Shown: positions 1 through 9,291 of the stretch, piece by piece
Layout: every line of letters begins with the position of its first letter
Numbering within the stretch: the stretch's first letter is position 1
Assembly (NCBI GenBank): GCA_047635375.1
Contig: JBLIKP010000002.1
Coordinates: 1-64,000, forward strand
Direction of reading: 5' to 3'
Source of the DNA: JBLIKP01 sp047635375
GTDB taxonomy: Bacteria > Bacteroidota > Bacteroidia > Sphingobacteriales > Sphingobacteriaceae
DNA length: 64,000 nucleotides
The notes under the pieces: model-generated
Seen by the model: only the letters and a program-made list of their open reading frames with translations
Told to the model about the DNA's origin: nothing
Database searches by the model: none
Translations under genes and position numbers: made by a program

Positions 1-495
1 TCCTTCGATTGAGTTTGAACTTATTTTGTACCGTTGACTTAAATTACGACCTGTTTTAGTTTCAAATCGTCCACTTATTTTTGAGGAGTAAAGACCGTCA
101 ATTTTCAATTTGTGAGCAGATATATAAGGAGTAGTGGAAGAGTTTTCTGTCCTTGAAAACCTACAATTATTTTTAATAATAATTATCTCTTCGTGGGTAA
201 GATTTGAGATTCGTTGAAGCTCATATATGGAAAGTATATCCCCATAATTTTTCCGATGATTTATAATTGCTGAAGCCGATGTGTCAGAAATCCCTAACTT
301 TTCGGTGAGGATTGTTTCGCCAATGATGTTGATATTGTATTTATTAATTGGATATTTTTGATCCTGGTTATAGAGAATCTCTAATAAGCTCTCCTCATCG
401 TTTCCATTATAATAATCAAGATCTATTTGACAAAATACTTTTAATGGTATTAACCAGATAATACAACATATTCCAATTCTTTTAAACCTTTCCAT
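1..495 (-). CDS. Exported helix-hairpin-helix (ComEA-like) protein, 5' part only
   Basis: The frame is open from the ATG at 493-495 to the window edge (165 codons), so only the N-terminal part is visible. Residues 1-23 form a signal peptide (basic start, hydrophobic core, cleavage near VFCQ). Residues about 50-108 show two helix-hairpin-helix units of the ComEA kind; the second half contains ASAIINHRKNYG followed by SIYELQRI, the usual 'AxxIIxxRxxxGxF..xxeL' pattern. After that the sequence turns into alternating polar/hydrophobic strands (SSKISGRFETKTGRN), as in the long Bacteroidota HhH proteins that I recall continuing as an outer-membrane barrel. HhH units bind DNA non-specifically, so a role in DNA handling at the envelope is possible but not shown. 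The gene starts 2 bases after the stop of the upstream gene at 498-1298, so the two are co-transcribed. Family confident, function uncertain. Confidence 0.75.
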   Translation of the reverse strand, partial: MERFKRIGICCIIWLIPLKVFCQIDLDYYNGNDEESLLEILYNQDQKYPINKYNINIIGETILTEKLGISDTSASAIINHRKNYGDILSIYELQRISNLTHEEIIIIKNNCRFSRTENSSTTPYISAHKLKIDGLYSSKISGRFETKTGRNLSQRYKISSNSIEG

Positions 496-497
496 AG

Positions 498-1298
498 TTA
501 AAGAATTAGTGTGGTTGAGGCCGATTGGTTTGTTCCCATTAAATTAATGAAGTATAGAGTCGTTACAATGTTTAGCCTTGCGCCTCCAAAGCAATAGCTT
601 GCTGAAAAATTATAATTATTCAGACCAATATTGATTTTCAGGCCATGATTACTTTTTTCATTTAATGAAACATTTAAAAATGTCCCTTGATTCCCCATTT
701 CATCCGTGCCTTGAATTAATCCCAAACCAAAGGAGTCGTAAAAGGTGTATTTAATTCCGGCGGAATATGGAATTTTATATTTAGTGGATTGATGGGTCGA
801 AATAATTTGTCCGCCAATAACTAACCCGTACTGAAAGCCAAGATTATCATGGTTAAGACCAATTTTAAAGAAGGGTAAAGTGGTTTGCTTACTTTCTATT
901 CCGATTTTATTCCACGCCCCACCTTGAATGCCCAATTTTAAGGATTTTGTTAAATCCTTTCCAATGGAGATTGATCCTTCGGAATAACGCAGCCCAATTA
1001 GATTTGACCTTTTTATAGTGGAGCTAAGATAGAGGTGTTTATTGTGAAAGTTTCCGGTAACACCCACTTCAGTTAATTCTGGAATTCCGAAATAATTAAC
1101 AGCCGTAAATCCAATGCTATTAATGTTTGAGTATCCTGCCGGATTATTTTCGCCCCATGAATTATCAAGTTTAAATGGAGTGGGGCAAAAAAATAAATTT
1201 TGGGAAGATGACCATGGGTTTTGTTGAGAATAACTGCTGATTGGACAAAGAAAAAACCATAGCAATGCTAGCCCCATTCTTGATGAGTAAGTTTTCAT
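498..1298 (-). CDS. Predicted outer-membrane beta-barrel protein, function unknown
   Basis: The 266-residue product begins with a clear signal peptide (about residues 1-25, ending SSYSQQ). The rest consists of short amphipathic strands rich in Gly, Asn and aromatic residues separated by turns, for example LKINIGLNNYNFSASYCFG and the repeated pattern FKIGLNHDN / YGLVIGGQ, which suggests a small outer-membrane barrel. I do not recognise a named family. It sits directly upstream of the exported HhH gene with a 2-base gap, so the two probably work together at the outer membrane. The start is supported by the signal peptide beginning at that Met. It is divergent from the pyrophosphatase gene at 1448. 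Confidence 0.6.
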   Translation of the reverse strand: MKTYSSRMGLALLWFFLCPISSYSQQNPWSSSQNLFFCPTPFKLDNSWGENNPAGYSNINSIGFTAVNYFGIPELTEVGVTGNFHNKHLYLSSTIKRSNLIGLRYSEGSISIGKDLTKSLKLGIQGGAWNKIGIESKQTTLPFFKIGLNHDNLGFQYGLVIGGQIISTHQSTKYKIPYSAGIKYTFYDSFGLGLIQGTDEMGNQGTFLNVSLNEKSNHGLKINIGLNNYNFSASYCFGGARLNIVTTLYFINLMGTNQSASTTLIL

Positions 1299-1391
1299 TT
1301 TTCATGTTTTTAGGTAAAATTTAAGTGGAATGAATTTAACGAAAAGTTGTTAAAAAATCAAAAAATAGTAAAAGGGCAATATTAACCCGAC

Positions 1392-1421
1392 TTGCAAAAT
1401 CTTATTAGAAGTTTATATTTG
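1392..1421 (+). promoter_or_regulatory. Bacteroidota-type promoter for the pyrophosphatase gene
   Basis: TTG at 1392-1394 and TATATTTG at 1414-1421, separated by 19 bases, fit the Bacteroidota primary sigma consensus (TTG around -33, TAnnTTTG around -7). Transcription would start near 1427-1430, about 20 bases ahead of the ATG at 1448. No other promoter candidate is needed for this gene. Confidence 0.7.
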
Positions 1422-1447
1422 CATCACACAAACTATTTTAAAATAAA

Positions 1448-4258
1448 ATGAATTCTACACTAAACTACATTATGTACCTGATTCCCGTCTTCGGGATTCT
1501 AGCACTTTTGTTTACCCTGGTTAAGTCTGCATGGGTTTCCAAAAAAGATGCTGGCTCAGATAAGATGAAAAAAATTGCCGGTCACATTGCTGATGGAGCC
1601 ATGGCATTTTTAAAAGCAGAATACAAAGTTTTAATTTTCTTTGTCATTCTTGTAGCCATTTTATTGGGCTTCTCAGCCGATTCTGAAAATTCCTCACCCT
1701 TTGTGGCGTTATCCTTTGTTTTAGGTGCTGTTTGTTCAGCTCTAGCCGGATTAATAGGTATGAAGGTTGCTACAAAAGCAAACGTAAGAACAGCCAATGC
1801 GGCAATCACAAGTTTATCAAAGGCCCTTGAAGTTGCTTTTGGTGGTGGTGCAGTTATGGGACTTGGAGTTGTTGGGCTAGGAGTTTTAGGATTAGGTTCC
1901 TTATTTCTTATGTATAGCTCAATGTTTGGGATAGATTCCCAGGCAGATGTTCAAAGAGTAATTACCATAATCACTGGATTCTCATTCGGTGCATCTTCAA
2001 TAGCTCTTTTCGCAAGAGTTGGTGGAGGTATTTATACTAAGGCTGCTGATGTAGGCGCCGATCTAGTTGGTAAAGTTGAAGCAGGAATCCCTGAGGATCA
2101 CCCTTTAAATCCAGCTACGATTGCCGATAATGTAGGTGATAACGTTGGAGATGTTGCCGGAATGGGTGCCGATTTATTTGAATCCTACGTTGGTTCAATT
2201 ATTGGAACCATGGTTCTTGGTGCGGCATTTATCGGTGGAAGCTTTATTGAATCCTACGGCGCAGCCGAATCGTTCAACGGTTTAGGTCCTGTTTTACTTC
2301 CGCTAGTCCTTGCGGCTGTTGGAATTGTAATGTCAATCCTTGGAACCTTAATGGTGCGAGTGAAAGAAGGAGGGAACCCTCAAACGGCTTTAAATATTGG
2401 TGAATTTGGTTCAGGAATTTTAATGGTTATCGCATCTTACTTTATTATCCGGTGGATGCTTCCTGAAGAATGGATTTATACCGATTTTCTTTACGGAGGT
2501 GTTGAAAGAATAATGACGTCAAATGGGATTTTCCTAGCTACCGTAATAGGATTAGTGGCTGGAACTCTTATTGGATTGGTTACAGAATATTACACAGGAA
2601 CAAATAAAGGACCTGTAATGAGTATCGTTCGTCAATCTTCTACTGGTGCTGCAACGAATATTATTGCAGGACTAGGAGTAGGGATGATGTCCACTGCGAT
2701 TCCAGTATTAATAATTGCAGCGTCAATAATGGGAGCCTTCCATTTTGGTGGCCTTTACGGAATTGCAATAGCTGCTGTAGGTATGCTTGCAAACACAGGA
2801 ATTCAATTAGCAGTTGATGCCTACGGGCCAATTGCTGATAATGCCGGTGGAATTGCTGAAATGGCTGAATTACCTAAGGAAGTTCGTCAACGTACTGATA
2901 AGTTAGATGCTGTAGGAAATACTACTGCCGCCATTGGGAAAGGATTTGCAATTGGTTCTGCTGCGTTAACCGCATTAGCGCTTTTTGGAGCCTACATGAC
3001 TTCCGCAAAGATAACGAGCATAGATATTTCAAAAGCTAACGTAATAGCAGGTCTATTCGTAGGTGCTATGCTGCCATTTGTTTTTTCTGCGCTGTCGATG
3101 AATGCAGTGGGACGAGCTGCTATGGCAATGATTAATGAAGTTCGTCGTCAATTTGCTGATATTCCACCATTAAAGGCGGCATTAGAAGTGATGAAACGTA
3201 ATGAAGGTAAAGAACAAAGTTCTTGGTCTTCCGAGGATCAAAAAACCTTTGAAGCAGCAGATGGCGTGGCGGAATATGCAAAATGTGTTGAAATTTCAAC
3301 AGACGCTGCAATAAAAGAAATGGTGCTTCCAGGATTACTAGCAGTAATTGTTCCTGTAGTTGTAGGATTTGCAGGTGGACCCGAAATGCTAGGTGGACTT
3401 TTAGCAGGGGTAACTGTTTCTGGTGTGCTTATGGCAATTTTCCAATCAAATGCCGGTGGTGCATGGGATAACGCTAAGAAAATGTTTGAAGAGGGCGTTG
3501 AAATTGATGGCGAAATGGTTTACAAAGGCTCTGATGCGCATAAAGCAGCAGTAGTTGGTGATACCGTTGGAGATCCTTTTAAGGATACTTCAGGTCCTTC
3601 ATTAAATATTCTATTAAAATTAATGTCTGTTATCGCTTTAGTAATAGCTCCTTTTATTATTGAAGTAAAGGACGATCCTAAAGGATCTAATTTTCAAAGT
3701 GAGGAAGTTAATGCTGCCCAAGTTTTATTAAATGAATATTCTTTATTAGCTGGAGATTATACAATTGACAGTAAGCATACCTTCGTAGATTTTAAATTAA
3801 GCCATTTAATTTCTACCGCAGCAGGGAGTTTTTCCAGTGCAGAGGGTATGGTCTCCTTAGGCGTATCTCCTACAATTGATATGAAGATTAATATTTCAAG
3901 TATTAAAACGGGGATTGAGGGAAGGGACAATCATTTAACCAGTGAAGACTTTTTCAATGCAGAGGTGTTTCCTTCAGCAATATTTACTTCCAATAATATT
4001 GTAAAAACCAAGGAAGGCCTTTTAGCAAAAGGAACTTTGACTATAAAGGAGGTCTCAAAAGAAATGGAAGTGCCTTTCAAATATAAAGGGGCCATGGAAA
4101 TGAAAAACGGAGTTCAAATAATTGGGCTTGAATCCAAGTTTAAAATTAACAGAGTAGATTTTGGGATTGGGGAAGAGAGTATGAGTCTTGGGGATGAAGT
4201 TTCCTTAGAAATACATGTTGAGGCCTATAAAAAGCCAGAAACTCCCGAAAAACTGTAA
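1448..4258 (+). CDS. hppA: Membrane pyrophosphatase (ion pump) fused to a C-terminal YceI domain
   Basis: Residues 1 to about 740 are a membrane-bound inorganic pyrophosphatase, which hydrolyses cytoplasmic PPi and pumps Na+ or H+ across the inner membrane. The substrate-binding signature [11 protein letters not shown] is at about 200-210, followed by [15 protein letters not shown]. An alanine in [10 protein letters not shown] (about 490-500), where K+-independent enzymes have lysine, points to the K+-dependent class. Glu in DLFESYVGS sits where Na+-pumping and related bacterial enzymes carry their gate glutamate, so Na+ transport is plausible but not proven. Residues about 766-932 are an added YceI-like lipocalin-type domain ([20 protein letters not shown] at its start, [11 protein letters not shown] near the end). 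In known structures both ends of the pump face away from the cytoplasm, so the YceI part should be periplasmic. The frame is continuous across the junction. Confidence 0.93.
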   Translation: MNSTLNYIMYLIPVFGILALLFTLVKSAWVSKKDAGSDKMKKIAGHIADGAMAFLKAEYKVLIFFVILVAILLGFSADSENSSPFVALSFVLGAVCSALAGLIGMKVATKANVRTANAAITSLSKALEVAFGGGAVMGLGVVGLGVLGLGSLFLMYSSMFGIDSQADVQRVITIITGFSFGASSIALFARVGGGIYTKAADVGADLVGKVEAGIPEDHPLNPATIADNVGDNVGDVAGMGADLFESYVGSIIGTMVLGAAFIGGSFIESYGAAESFNGLGPVLLPLVLAAVGIVMSILGTLMVRVKEGGNPQTALNIGEFGSGILMVIASYFIIRWMLPEEWIYTDFLYGGVERIMTSNGIFLATVIGLVAGTLIGLVTEYYTGTNKGPVMSIVRQSSTGAATNIIAGLGVGMMSTAIPVLIIAASIMGAFHFGGLYGIAIAAVGMLANTGIQLAVDAYGPIADNAGGIAEMAELPKEVRQRTDKLDAVGNTTAAIGKGFAIGSAALTALALFGAYMTSAKITSIDISKANVIAGLFVGAMLPFVFSALSMNAVGRAAMAMINEVRRQFADIPPLKAALEVMKRNEGKEQSSWSSEDQKTFEAADGVAEYAKCVEISTDAAIKEMVLPGLLAVIVPVVVGFAGGPEMLGGLLAGVTVSGVLMAIFQSNAGGAWDNAKKMFEEGVEIDGEMVYKGSDAHKAAVVGDTVGDPFKDTSGPSLNILLKLMSVIALVIAPFIIEVKDDPKGSNFQSEEVNAAQVLLNEYSLLAGDYTIDSKHTFVDFKLSHLISTAAGSFSSAEGMVSLGVSPTIDMKINISSIKTGIEGRDNHLTSEDFFNAEVFPSAIFTSNNIVKTKEGLLAKGTLTIKEVSKEMEVPFKYKGAMEMKNGVQIIGLESKFKINRVDFGIGEESMSLGDEVSLEIHVEAYKKPETPEKL

Positions 4259-4280
4259 TAATAATTCAATTTCTTAGTGA

Positions 4281-4309
4281 AAAAGCCGCCTTTTGGGTGG
4301 CTTTTTTTG
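4281..4309 (+). terminator. Rho-independent terminator after hppA
   Basis: AAAAGCCGCC, a TTTT loop and GGGTGGCTTTTTTT form a GC-rich stem with a run of seven T, 22 bases after the stop codon of the pyrophosphatase gene. Confidence 0.85.
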
Positions 4310-4632
4310 TTTAATCACGATTTGAAATGTTAATAACACTACTTTTTGTTTCGGGGTTGTGCAAAACTATTGTAATTTGAATGCGACCTTGTTTTCAGAA
4401 TTAAAAATTAATTTACTGATTAAAACAAAAATATAGATTACTAATAATATTAATTTTAAGTAATTCAAACGAAAATTGGGTGTTTGTAAGATATTTTCGA
4501 ACAAGGTGCTCTTGCTTATACGCCCATTGCGGATAAATTTGAAGGTTTTAATCAAAAAAAGTTGTAACAATTTTTTTACTTTCCAATATATAAGGTTAAA
4601 TTAGACCTAACAGAAATCAAATTTATTTAATC
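4310..4632. other. Gene-free leader region upstream of the SusC gene
   Basis: These 323 bases are strongly AT-rich. A 67-codon minus-strand reading frame lies inside (4367-4570), but it has low-complexity composition (Phe, Leu, Ile, Lys, Asn) and no recognisable family, so I do not call it. The SusC promoter must be here, but no sequence matches TTG-N19-TAnnTTTG well. I see no ECF sigma or anti-sigma gene attached to the pair and no recognisable riboswitch. Confidence 0.5.
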
Positions 4633-7600
4633 ATGGCAAGAAAACTACAGTGCACATTGCTGGCATTGTTTCTGGCTTTTGGAGCATATGCTCAGAAGCA
4701 ATTAAAGGGAACAGTCAAGTCAGCTGAGTCAGGAGAAAATCTCCCAGGCGTAAACGTAGTGGTGAAAGGAACCACCACAGGGACAGTAACCGATTATGAC
4801 GGAAACTTCTCATTAACCGTTCCAGACAATGCGAATACCTTGGTATTCTCATACCTCGGATTCAAAACAGTTCAACAACCAATCGACCGGATCGTGTATA
4901 CCATTAACTTGGAAAACGATGCATTAGGTTTGGATGAGGTTGTTGTAACTTCATTAGGGGTATCCAAACAGAAAAAAGCTCTTGGATATGCTGTTGAAGA
5001 AGTTTCTGCAGAAGAATTAACCCGTAACAATAACGCTAACATTGTTAATTCAATTAGTGGTAAAGTTGCAGGAGTTTTGGTTACACCAACTGGTGGAGCT
5101 GCAGGAGCAGGGTCGTCGATTCGAATTAGAGGAAATGCATCTCTAACTGGAAACAACGAACCTTTATTTGTTATTGATGGATTACCCATTGATAATTCCA
5201 CTTCTTACACGGAAAGTTCCGCTGCAGGGGTTGATGTCTCGAACAGAGCTATTGACATAAACTCAGAAGACGTGGCGTCAATGACTGTTCTTAAAGGAGC
5301 TGCTGCAACTGCCCTTTACGGGATTAGAGCGGCAAACGGAGCGATTATTATTACTACTAAAAAAGGAAAAGGTGGTAGTTTAAAGGCTCCGCAGGTAAGC
5401 ATTAGTTCTTCCATTACTATTGATAGGTTGAATAAAATGCATGATTTACAGAATACATATGGTCAAGGTGCTGGAGGTCAAACCGATGCTGGTTTGAGAT
5501 CTTGGGGTGCTAAATTAGATACAATGTATTGGGATGGAGCCACCGATTATTCACAAGATAAAAACGGAAGATTAATAGGTCAAACTGCTGCTGCAGGAAA
5601 TCCAGATGCTAGAAAATTTTCTCCATATGACAATGTGGGAGATTTTTATAAGGATGGTGTCACAACAAATAATACAGTATCCTTTCAGGCTGGAAGTGAC
5701 GATGCAAGTTATTACGTATCATTAGGTAACTTTAATCAATCAGGAATTACACCAGATAATACCTTTGAGCGTACATCCATAAGAGCGAATGGAAGTTTTA
5801 AAATATCAGAAAAATTAACTTCAAGTGTTTCTACAAATTTCACTAAATCTGGAGGTACAAGATTACAACGTGGATCAAATACTTCTGGTATCATGTTGGG
5901 ATTGCTTCGAACTCCTCCATCATTTGATAATTCTAATGGATTTGGTGCTGACGCCGTAGATAATCCATCTGCATATGAATTTGAAAATGGAGATCCTAGA
6001 AGATATAGTTTTGCTTTTGATAATCCTTGGTGGACGGTAAAGAAAAACCCATTCCAGGATGATGTAAATCGTTTTATTGGACAAACCCAATTCGATTACC
6101 AATTAGCACCTTGGTTAAAGGCTCAATGGAGAGTCGGAACTGATTTCTTTTCCGATCAAAGAAAGCAGGTATTCGCAATTGGTTCAAGAACTGCAGCTGC
6201 AGGAAGGTTACTTCACGATGAATATTTCAATCAAGATGTTAACAGTGACGTCCTTTTAATTGCGAATAAGCAAATTAACTCTGACTTGGACGTAAACCTA
6301 ACATTAGGCCAAAATTCATATAGTTCGTTGAGCAGAAATTTATTTGTTCAGGGTGATGGATATGTTGTTACAGGCTTTAATCACATATCGAATACAAGTT
6401 CTCAAAATGTTACACAGTCTTTGCGTAGAAAGAAAACCAATGCTGTTTATGGTGAGGCTAGTATGGCTTACAAGAGAATGCTTTATGTTTCTCTGACGGG
6501 AAGAAATGAATGGAGTTCAACCCTTCCTGCTCAAAATAACTCATTCTTTTCGCCATCTGCTAGTGTAGGTTTTGTATTTACGGAAGCATTAGGGATTACT
6601 GATAATGATGTTTTACCTTACGGTAAACTTAGGCTTTCATATGGAGTTGTTGGAAATGATGCTCCGCTGTATGCGACCAATAGCTATTATGAATCTACTA
6701 ATTTTTCCGATGGATGGGTAGATGGTATTACATATCCTTTTAATGGAACCGCAGGATTTGGTACTGATGGAATTGTAGGAAACTCAGCAATTGTTCCTGA
6801 AAAAACAACCTCTTACGAAGTAGGAACGGATTTAAGATTTTTCAACAATGCCTTATCTTTAGATTTGACTTACTACAATAATGTTGGTGAAGATCAAACG
6901 TTGGCTGTGCCCGTTTCTGCAGCTTCAGGTTATACAGCAGCAATATTAAACGCCGGGAAAATTAAGAATGAAGGTATTGAGGCCTTAATTGGGTTTAGTC
7001 CAATTAAGTCGAAAAACTTCAGCTGGGATGTTGATATAAATTTTGCTAAAAACAATTCTGAGGTTCTTGAACTTGCAGATGGAGTTGAGGCGATATTATT
7101 AGCTGGATTTGGAAGTGCAAGTACACAAGCTGTCGTTGGAGAGGCTTATGGTGCTATTTTTGGTACTGGATGGTTGAGAGATGATAATGACAATATTGTA
7201 ATTGGAGAAAATGGATATCCAATGGTGAGTCCAACTGAATCAGTTTTGGGTGATCCAAATCCAGATTGGAATATGGGTATTTTAAATAGTTTTTCTTATA
7301 AAGATTTTTCTCTTTCGGGCTTAGTTGATATAAGAAAAGGTGGAGATATCTGGAATGGAACACGTGGAGCATTAATTAATTATGGTACTCACGGTGAAAC
7401 TTCAAATAGAGGAACAATGTTTACTTTTGAAGGGGTTGATACAGCTGGAAATGCAAATACAAAATCAGTGATTCTAGATGAAGCTTGGTATAAAGGTAAT
7501 GGTGGAGGCTTTGGTGCCCAAGCTGAAACTTTTGTTGAAGACGCATCTTGGATTCGTTTAAGAGAAATTGCCTTAAGCTATAAATTACCTTCTAGCTTAT

Positions 7601-7785
7601 TTAACGACAGTTTCGTAAAAGGAATAAACGTTACCATAATTGGTACCAACTTATTCCTACTTACTAATTATTCTGGAGTTGACCCTGAAACCAATACTTT
7701 CGGAAATAATAACGGACCAGGATTGGAATATTTCAATACTCCAGGGTCGAAAAGCTTAGGATTTAACTTTAAGGTTTCACTTTAA
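4633..7785 (+). CDS. SusC/RagA-family TonB-linked outer-membrane transporter
   Basis: This 1050-residue protein forms the outer-membrane channel of a SusCD uptake complex and imports its ligand with TonB/ExbBD energy. It shows a signal peptide (residues 1-20, cleavage after GAYA), a carboxypeptidase-regulatory-like domain at about 22-100 (LKGTVKSAESGENLPGVNV ... YDGNFSLTV), and the plug domain at about 115-235 with SIRIRGNASLTGNNEPLFVI and TVLKGAAATALYG. A 22-strand-type barrel follows to the terminal LGFNFKVSL. The partner SusD gene follows after 11 bases. No glycoside hydrolase, lyase, peptidase or regulator gene lies next to the pair, so the substrate cannot be inferred; peptides, glycans or other molecules are all possible. 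The length is normal for the family. Confidence 0.95.
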   Translation: MARKLQCTLLALFLAFGAYAQKQLKGTVKSAESGENLPGVNVVVKGTTTGTVTDYDGNFSLTVPDNANTLVFSYLGFKTVQQPIDRIVYTINLENDALGLDEVVVTSLGVSKQKKALGYAVEEVSAEELTRNNNANIVNSISGKVAGVLVTPTGGAAGAGSSIRIRGNASLTGNNEPLFVIDGLPIDNSTSYTESSAAGVDVSNRAIDINSEDVASMTVLKGAAATALYGIRAANGAIIITTKKGKGGSLKAPQVSISSSITIDRLNKMHDLQNTYGQGAGGQTDAGLRSWGAKLDTMYWDGATDYSQDKNGRLIGQTAAAGNPDARKFSPYDNVGDFYKDGVTTNNTVSFQAGSDDASYYVSLGNFNQSGITPDNTFERTSIRANGSFKISEKLTSSVSTNFTKSGGTRLQRGSNTSGIMLGLLRTPPSFDNSNGFGADAVDNPSAYEFENGDPRRYSFAFDNPWWTVKKNPFQDDVNRFIGQTQFDYQLAPWLKAQWRVGTDFFSDQRKQVFAIGSRTAAAGRLLHDEYFNQDVNSDVLLIANKQINSDLDVNLTLGQNSYSSLSRNLFVQGDGYVVTGFNHISNTSSQNVTQSLRRKKTNAVYGEASMAYKRMLYVSLTGRNEWSSTLPAQNNSFFSPSASVGFVFTEALGITDNDVLPYGKLRLSYGVVGNDAPLYATNSYYESTNFSDGWVDGITYPFNGTAGFGTDGIVGNSAIVPEKTTSYEVGTDLRFFNNALSLDLTYYNNVGEDQTLAVPVSAASGYTAAILNAGKIKNEGIEALIGFSPIKSKNFSWDVDINFAKNNSEVLELADGVEAILLAGFGSASTQAVVGEAYGAIFGTGWLRDDNDNIVIGENGYPMVSPTESVLGDPNPDWNMGILNSFSYKDFSLSGLVDIRKGGDIWNGTRGALINYGTHGETSNRGTMFTFEGVDTAGNANTKSVILDEAWYKGNGGGFGAQAETFVEDASWIRLREIALSYKLPSSLFNDSFVKGINVTIIGTNLFLLTNYSGVDPETNTFGNNNGPGLEYFNTPGSKSLGFNFKVSL

Positions 7786-7796
7786 TTAATAAAATT

Positions 7797-9209
7797 ATGA
7801 AATTTAAATATATAAATATAAAACATTTCCTTCTCGTTGGCGCGGTTTCGCTGCTGTCTGCCTGTGATTATGGAGATCTAAATACGGACCCTAATAAGCC
7901 TTCAGCGGTTACCCTTGGGTCATTGCTAGCGGGAGCTGAGGGAGAGTATAGTTTTGTTCTTGGAAGTGACGTTTCAAGGTTTAACTCTATGTTTACCCAG
8001 CATATGTCTGGATCAGGTAGACAGCATTCCAATATTGGAAATTATAGGTTTTTTGAGGCAGACGCCGATCGTTTTTGGAACGGCGGGATGTACAGTAAAT
8101 CCCTAAAGGACTTAAATACCATTATTACACAAGGTCAAGAAGAAAGTTCACCTCACTTTGTTGGGATAGCTCAAATTTTAATGGCAAATGGTTTAGGATT
8201 ATTAGCGGATATGTATAATGACATTCCTTATTCTGAGGCTTTTAAAGGAGTTGAAAACCTTAGTCCTAATTATGATTCCCAAGAAGCAATTTATTCGAGT
8301 ATTCAAAAATTGTTAGATGATGCAATTGTAAATCTAGCCAAAACTGATGGCGAAAACACCTTTTTACCAGGAAGCTCAGATTTTATTCATGGTGGTGATT
8401 CCGAGTTATGGACTAAGACAGCTTATTCTTTAAAAGCTAGGTATTTTAATCATAAAAGCAAGAAAGATCCAGCAGGCTCAGCAACGGAGGCATTAGCCGC
8501 TTTATCAAAAGGAGCCATTTCTTCCATTTCTGAAAACTGTGTTTTTACTTTTGGAAGTGCATATTCCAACGCAAATCCATGGTATTTGTGGAATGAAGAA
8601 AGAGGTGATACTAGAATGGGTAAACCATTTATTGACTTAATGAATAATTTAAGCGATCCTAGGTTATCTTTCTATTCAGATACCAATGATAGAGGTAATT
8701 ATGTTGGTTTGCCTGCGGGAATTGATGATGTATCTGATACTTCTAAGGGCCCTGCTTCAAATATGGGAGCTTACTACGGAAGTAGTACTTCACCAATTGT
8801 AATTATGTCTTATGCGGAAACTAAGTTTATTGAGGCTGAGGCTAATTTAAGAGCAGGAAATCCATTAGACGCTGCTACCGCATTTAACGCGGCAGTTATT
8901 GCTTCCTTAAATGAAGTTGCTGGGACAGCAGATGCTGCTTATGTAACTGCAAATGCTTCTGAAACAGCGGCAACGATTACTCTTGAGAAAATCATGACTC
9001 AAAAGTATATTGCATTATACACGCAGCCTGAGACATTTACGGACGTAAGAAGAACAAATATTCCAGCTTTAAGCGAACCTCTTGGTAATGAATATCCAGG
9101 GAAAGGGTTAATTCAACGTTGGCCTTATCCAAATTCTGAGAGAATTTTGAACCCAAATGCAACAACGGTTTCAGATCCTTTATTCACCAAAGTTTGGTGG
9201 AATAAATAA
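7797..9209 (+). CDS. SusD/RagB-like surface lipoprotein
   Basis: This 470-residue lipoprotein is the lid that captures ligand over the SusC channel. The lipobox LLSAC ends at Cys23, after a basic N-terminus and hydrophobic core. The mature part starts DYGDLNTDPNKPSAV, and the helical body (SKSLKDLNTIITQGQEESS, ILMANGLGLLADMYNDIPYS) matches the SusD-like group that uses TPR-like helices. The C-terminal part has the usual YAETKFIEAEANLRAG and FTDVRRTN segments. It is translationally close to the SusC gene (11-base gap), and the pair ends at a strong terminator. No start ambiguity: the Met precedes the signal sequence directly. Confidence 0.93.
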   Translation: MKFKYINIKHFLLVGAVSLLSACDYGDLNTDPNKPSAVTLGSLLAGAEGEYSFVLGSDVSRFNSMFTQHMSGSGRQHSNIGNYRFFEADADRFWNGGMYSKSLKDLNTIITQGQEESSPHFVGIAQILMANGLGLLADMYNDIPYSEAFKGVENLSPNYDSQEAIYSSIQKLLDDAIVNLAKTDGENTFLPGSSDFIHGGDSELWTKTAYSLKARYFNHKSKKDPAGSATEALAALSKGAISSISENCVFTFGSAYSNANPWYLWNEERGDTRMGKPFIDLMNNLSDPRLSFYSDTNDRGNYVGLPAGIDDVSDTSKGPASNMGAYYGSSTSPIVIMSYAETKFIEAEANLRAGNPLDAATAFNAAVIASLNEVAGTADAAYVTANASETAATITLEKIMTQKYIALYTQPETFTDVRRTNIPALSEPLGNEYPGKGLIQRWPYPNSERILNPNATTVSDPLFTKVWWNK

Positions 9210-9234
9210 GAATAGAAATTAATCGTTTCAAAAG

Positions 9235-9268
9235 AAAAGCCATTGAGAATATTCTCAATGGCTTTTTT
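9235..9268. terminator. Bidirectional terminator between SusD and the stress protein gene
   Basis: A perfect dyad: AAAAGCCATTGAGAAT at 9235-9250 is followed at once by its complement at 9251-9266, with T runs on both strands. It serves the SusCD pair on + and the convergent universal stress gene on -. Confidence 0.9.
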
Positions 9269-9291
9269 CATTTAGTAGGCTTTTTTATTCT

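Noticed and set aside
4367..4570. 67-codon minus-strand reading frame upstream of the SusC gene
   Set aside because: AT-driven composition, no signal peptide or motif, and the position is expected to be the SusC leader.
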